Below, piece by piece: positions 6,044-6,846 of a stretch of 6,846 bases of DNA (position 1 is the stretch's first letter; every line of letters starts with the position of its first letter). Both the position numbers and the translations under genes were made by a program. The notes beneath the pieces are model-generated. The model made no database searches and was not told the origin of the DNA. It saw only the letters and a list, made by a program, of their open reading frames with translations. The DNA is from Clostridiales bacterium UBA8960 (GTDB taxonomy: Bacteria > Bacillota > Clostridia > Peptostreptococcales > Acidaminobacteraceae), in the NCBI GenBank assembly GCA_003482695.1, contig DMYC01000430.1:751-7596 (forward strand). Reading direction: 5' to 3'.

Positions 6044-6846
6044 TGAAAGTAAAACGATATATCGTAAAAGATATGAATGAAGCAATGATCAAAATAAAAA
6101 GCGAACTCGGTTTAGACGCTGTCATACTGAATACGAGAAAAATCAAAACGGGTGGACTTTTCAGGTTTTTTAAGAAACCGTTGATTGAGGTGGTTGCAGC
6201 TGTTGATGAAGCCGTTGTTGAAAAGGCACCCATCAAACGCGAAATGCCTGTTGAAGAGGTAAAGGCCAAGCCGATCGAAAATGTTGTTCATTCAGACCAT
6301 AGTGAGCTGACTGAACTTAAAGAGATGGTTACAAGCCTAATAAAGAAAGTCGAAAATATTGAGCATCAAGCACCGGCTTCGCAAAAGACTCCAGAAGACA
6401 AATATATTGAGTTACTTAATGGCCTTGATATTCAAGAATCCATTTCTAGAAAAGTTTTAGAAATTGTTCAAAGGCAAATCAACATCAATGAAAAAAATCA
6501 TGAGACGATATTGAATGCGATGAAAGTCATAACGAGAGAATATCTTGGCGATATCAAAACAATTGATACCGACTTGCTTAATAAACCCAATATCTACATG
6601 TTTTTAGGACCAACTGGAGTGGGCAAAACGACGACTTTAGCAAAAATTGCTGCGCGTTTGGCACTTGTTGAGAACAAAAAAATCGGTTTGATCACGGCGG
6701 ACACTTATCGAATCGCCGCGGTTGAACAGTTAAAAACGTATAGTGAAATTTTGGGCATTCCTCTGGAGGTCATCTATGAAGCAGGCGAGCTTCAAGAGGC
6801 ACTGGAGGCGTTTAAAGATAAAGATTACATTTTGATCGATACGGCT
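6043..6846 (+). CDS. flhF: Flagellar SRP-family GTPase FlhF (3' end outside window)
   Basis: FlhF is an SRP-type GTPase related to Ffh and FtsY that helps set the location and number of flagella, usually as a partner of the MinD-like ATPase FlhG, whose gene normally follows. The 268 visible codons run off the right edge in frame. The N-terminal basic domain (about 1-55, MKVKRYIVKDMNEAMIKIK...LGLDAVILNTR) is characteristic of FlhF and absent from Ffh/FtsY. A variable charged linker with a probable helical or coiled segment (about 87-108) comes next, then the N domain (about 118-182). The G domain starts with P-loop GPTGVGKTT (189-197) and continues with DTYRIAAVEQLKTY (220-233). The last visible residues, DTA (266-268), begin the expected DTAG G3 motif. 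The ATG overlaps the flhA stop (TAATG). Nothing visible is broken; the remaining G4/G5 motifs lie outside the window. Confidence 0.96.
   Translation, partial: MKVKRYIVKDMNEAMIKIKSELGLDAVILNTRKIKTGGLFRFFKKPLIEVVAAVDEAVVEKAPIKREMPVEEVKAKPIENVVHSDHSELTELKEMVTSLIKKVENIEHQAPASQKTPEDKYIELLNGLDIQESISRKVLEIVQRQININEKNHETILNAMKVITREYLGDIKTIDTDLLNKPNIYMFLGPTGVGKTTTLAKIAARLALVENKKIGLITADTYRIAAVEQLKTYSEILGIPLEVIYEAGELQEALEAFKDKDYILIDTA

Noticed and set aside
6164..6179. Near-palindrome GGTTTTTTAAGAAACC in flhF, considered as a terminator.
   Set aside because: It is short, A/T-rich, has no usable loop or trailing U-run, and lies inside the conserved N-terminal region of flhF.
5973..6269. Minus-strand open frame spanning the flhA/flhF junction.
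   Set aside because: It is antisense to both confident genes, and its Ser/Thr/Ala-rich composition mirrors the sense codons. No domain is recognised.

Overview
This window is a stretch of a flagellar/chemotaxis (fla/che-type) operon from a low-to-moderate G+C Gram-positive bacterium. The order fliY/fliN - cheY - fliO - fliP - fliQ - fliR - flhB - flhA - flhF matches the conserved Bacillota arrangement known from Bacillus and many Clostridia. Strong AGGAGG-type ribosome binding sites and A/T-rich codon use fit this. The CheY is of the Bacillus/Clostridia type. A class Clostridia origin is my best guess, but the sequence alone does not identify a genus.

Layout, all on the + strand: 1-263 is the 3' end of a FliN/FliY-type switch protein gene (SpoA domain). 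281-643 is cheY. 655-1068 is fliO, 1061-1831 fliP, 1842-2111 fliQ, 2120-2884 fliR, 2908-3987 flhB and 4004-6043 flhA. The 5' 268 codons of flhF run from 6043 off the right edge. Gaps are 8-23 bases or overlaps (fliO/fliP by 8 bases, flhA/flhF by one base in TAATG). There is no non-coding stretch longer than 23 bases, no room for a conventional intergenic promoter or terminator, and I saw no RNA gene, mobile element or CRISPR array.

How it works together: FliO, FliP, FliQ, FliR, FlhB and FlhA are all the membrane proteins of the flagellar type III export apparatus. FliP, FliQ and FliR form the export channel, FliO assists FliP assembly, FlhB is the autocleaving substrate-specificity switch, and FlhA is the energised gate and docking platform. 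The FliN/FliY fragment belongs to the cytoplasmic C-ring, which phosphorylated CheY contacts to change motor rotation. FlhF is an SRP-family GTPase that controls where flagella form and how many there are. Every key motif I looked for is intact, so this appears to be a normal, functional locus.

I do not see a previously undescribed system. The items that deserve a second look are small: a 21-bp palindrome and homopolymer runs around the fliO/fliP junction, a T8 run in fliR, a start-stop AUG-UGA at the fliO start, and the possible separate production of a short SpoA-domain protein at the left edge.
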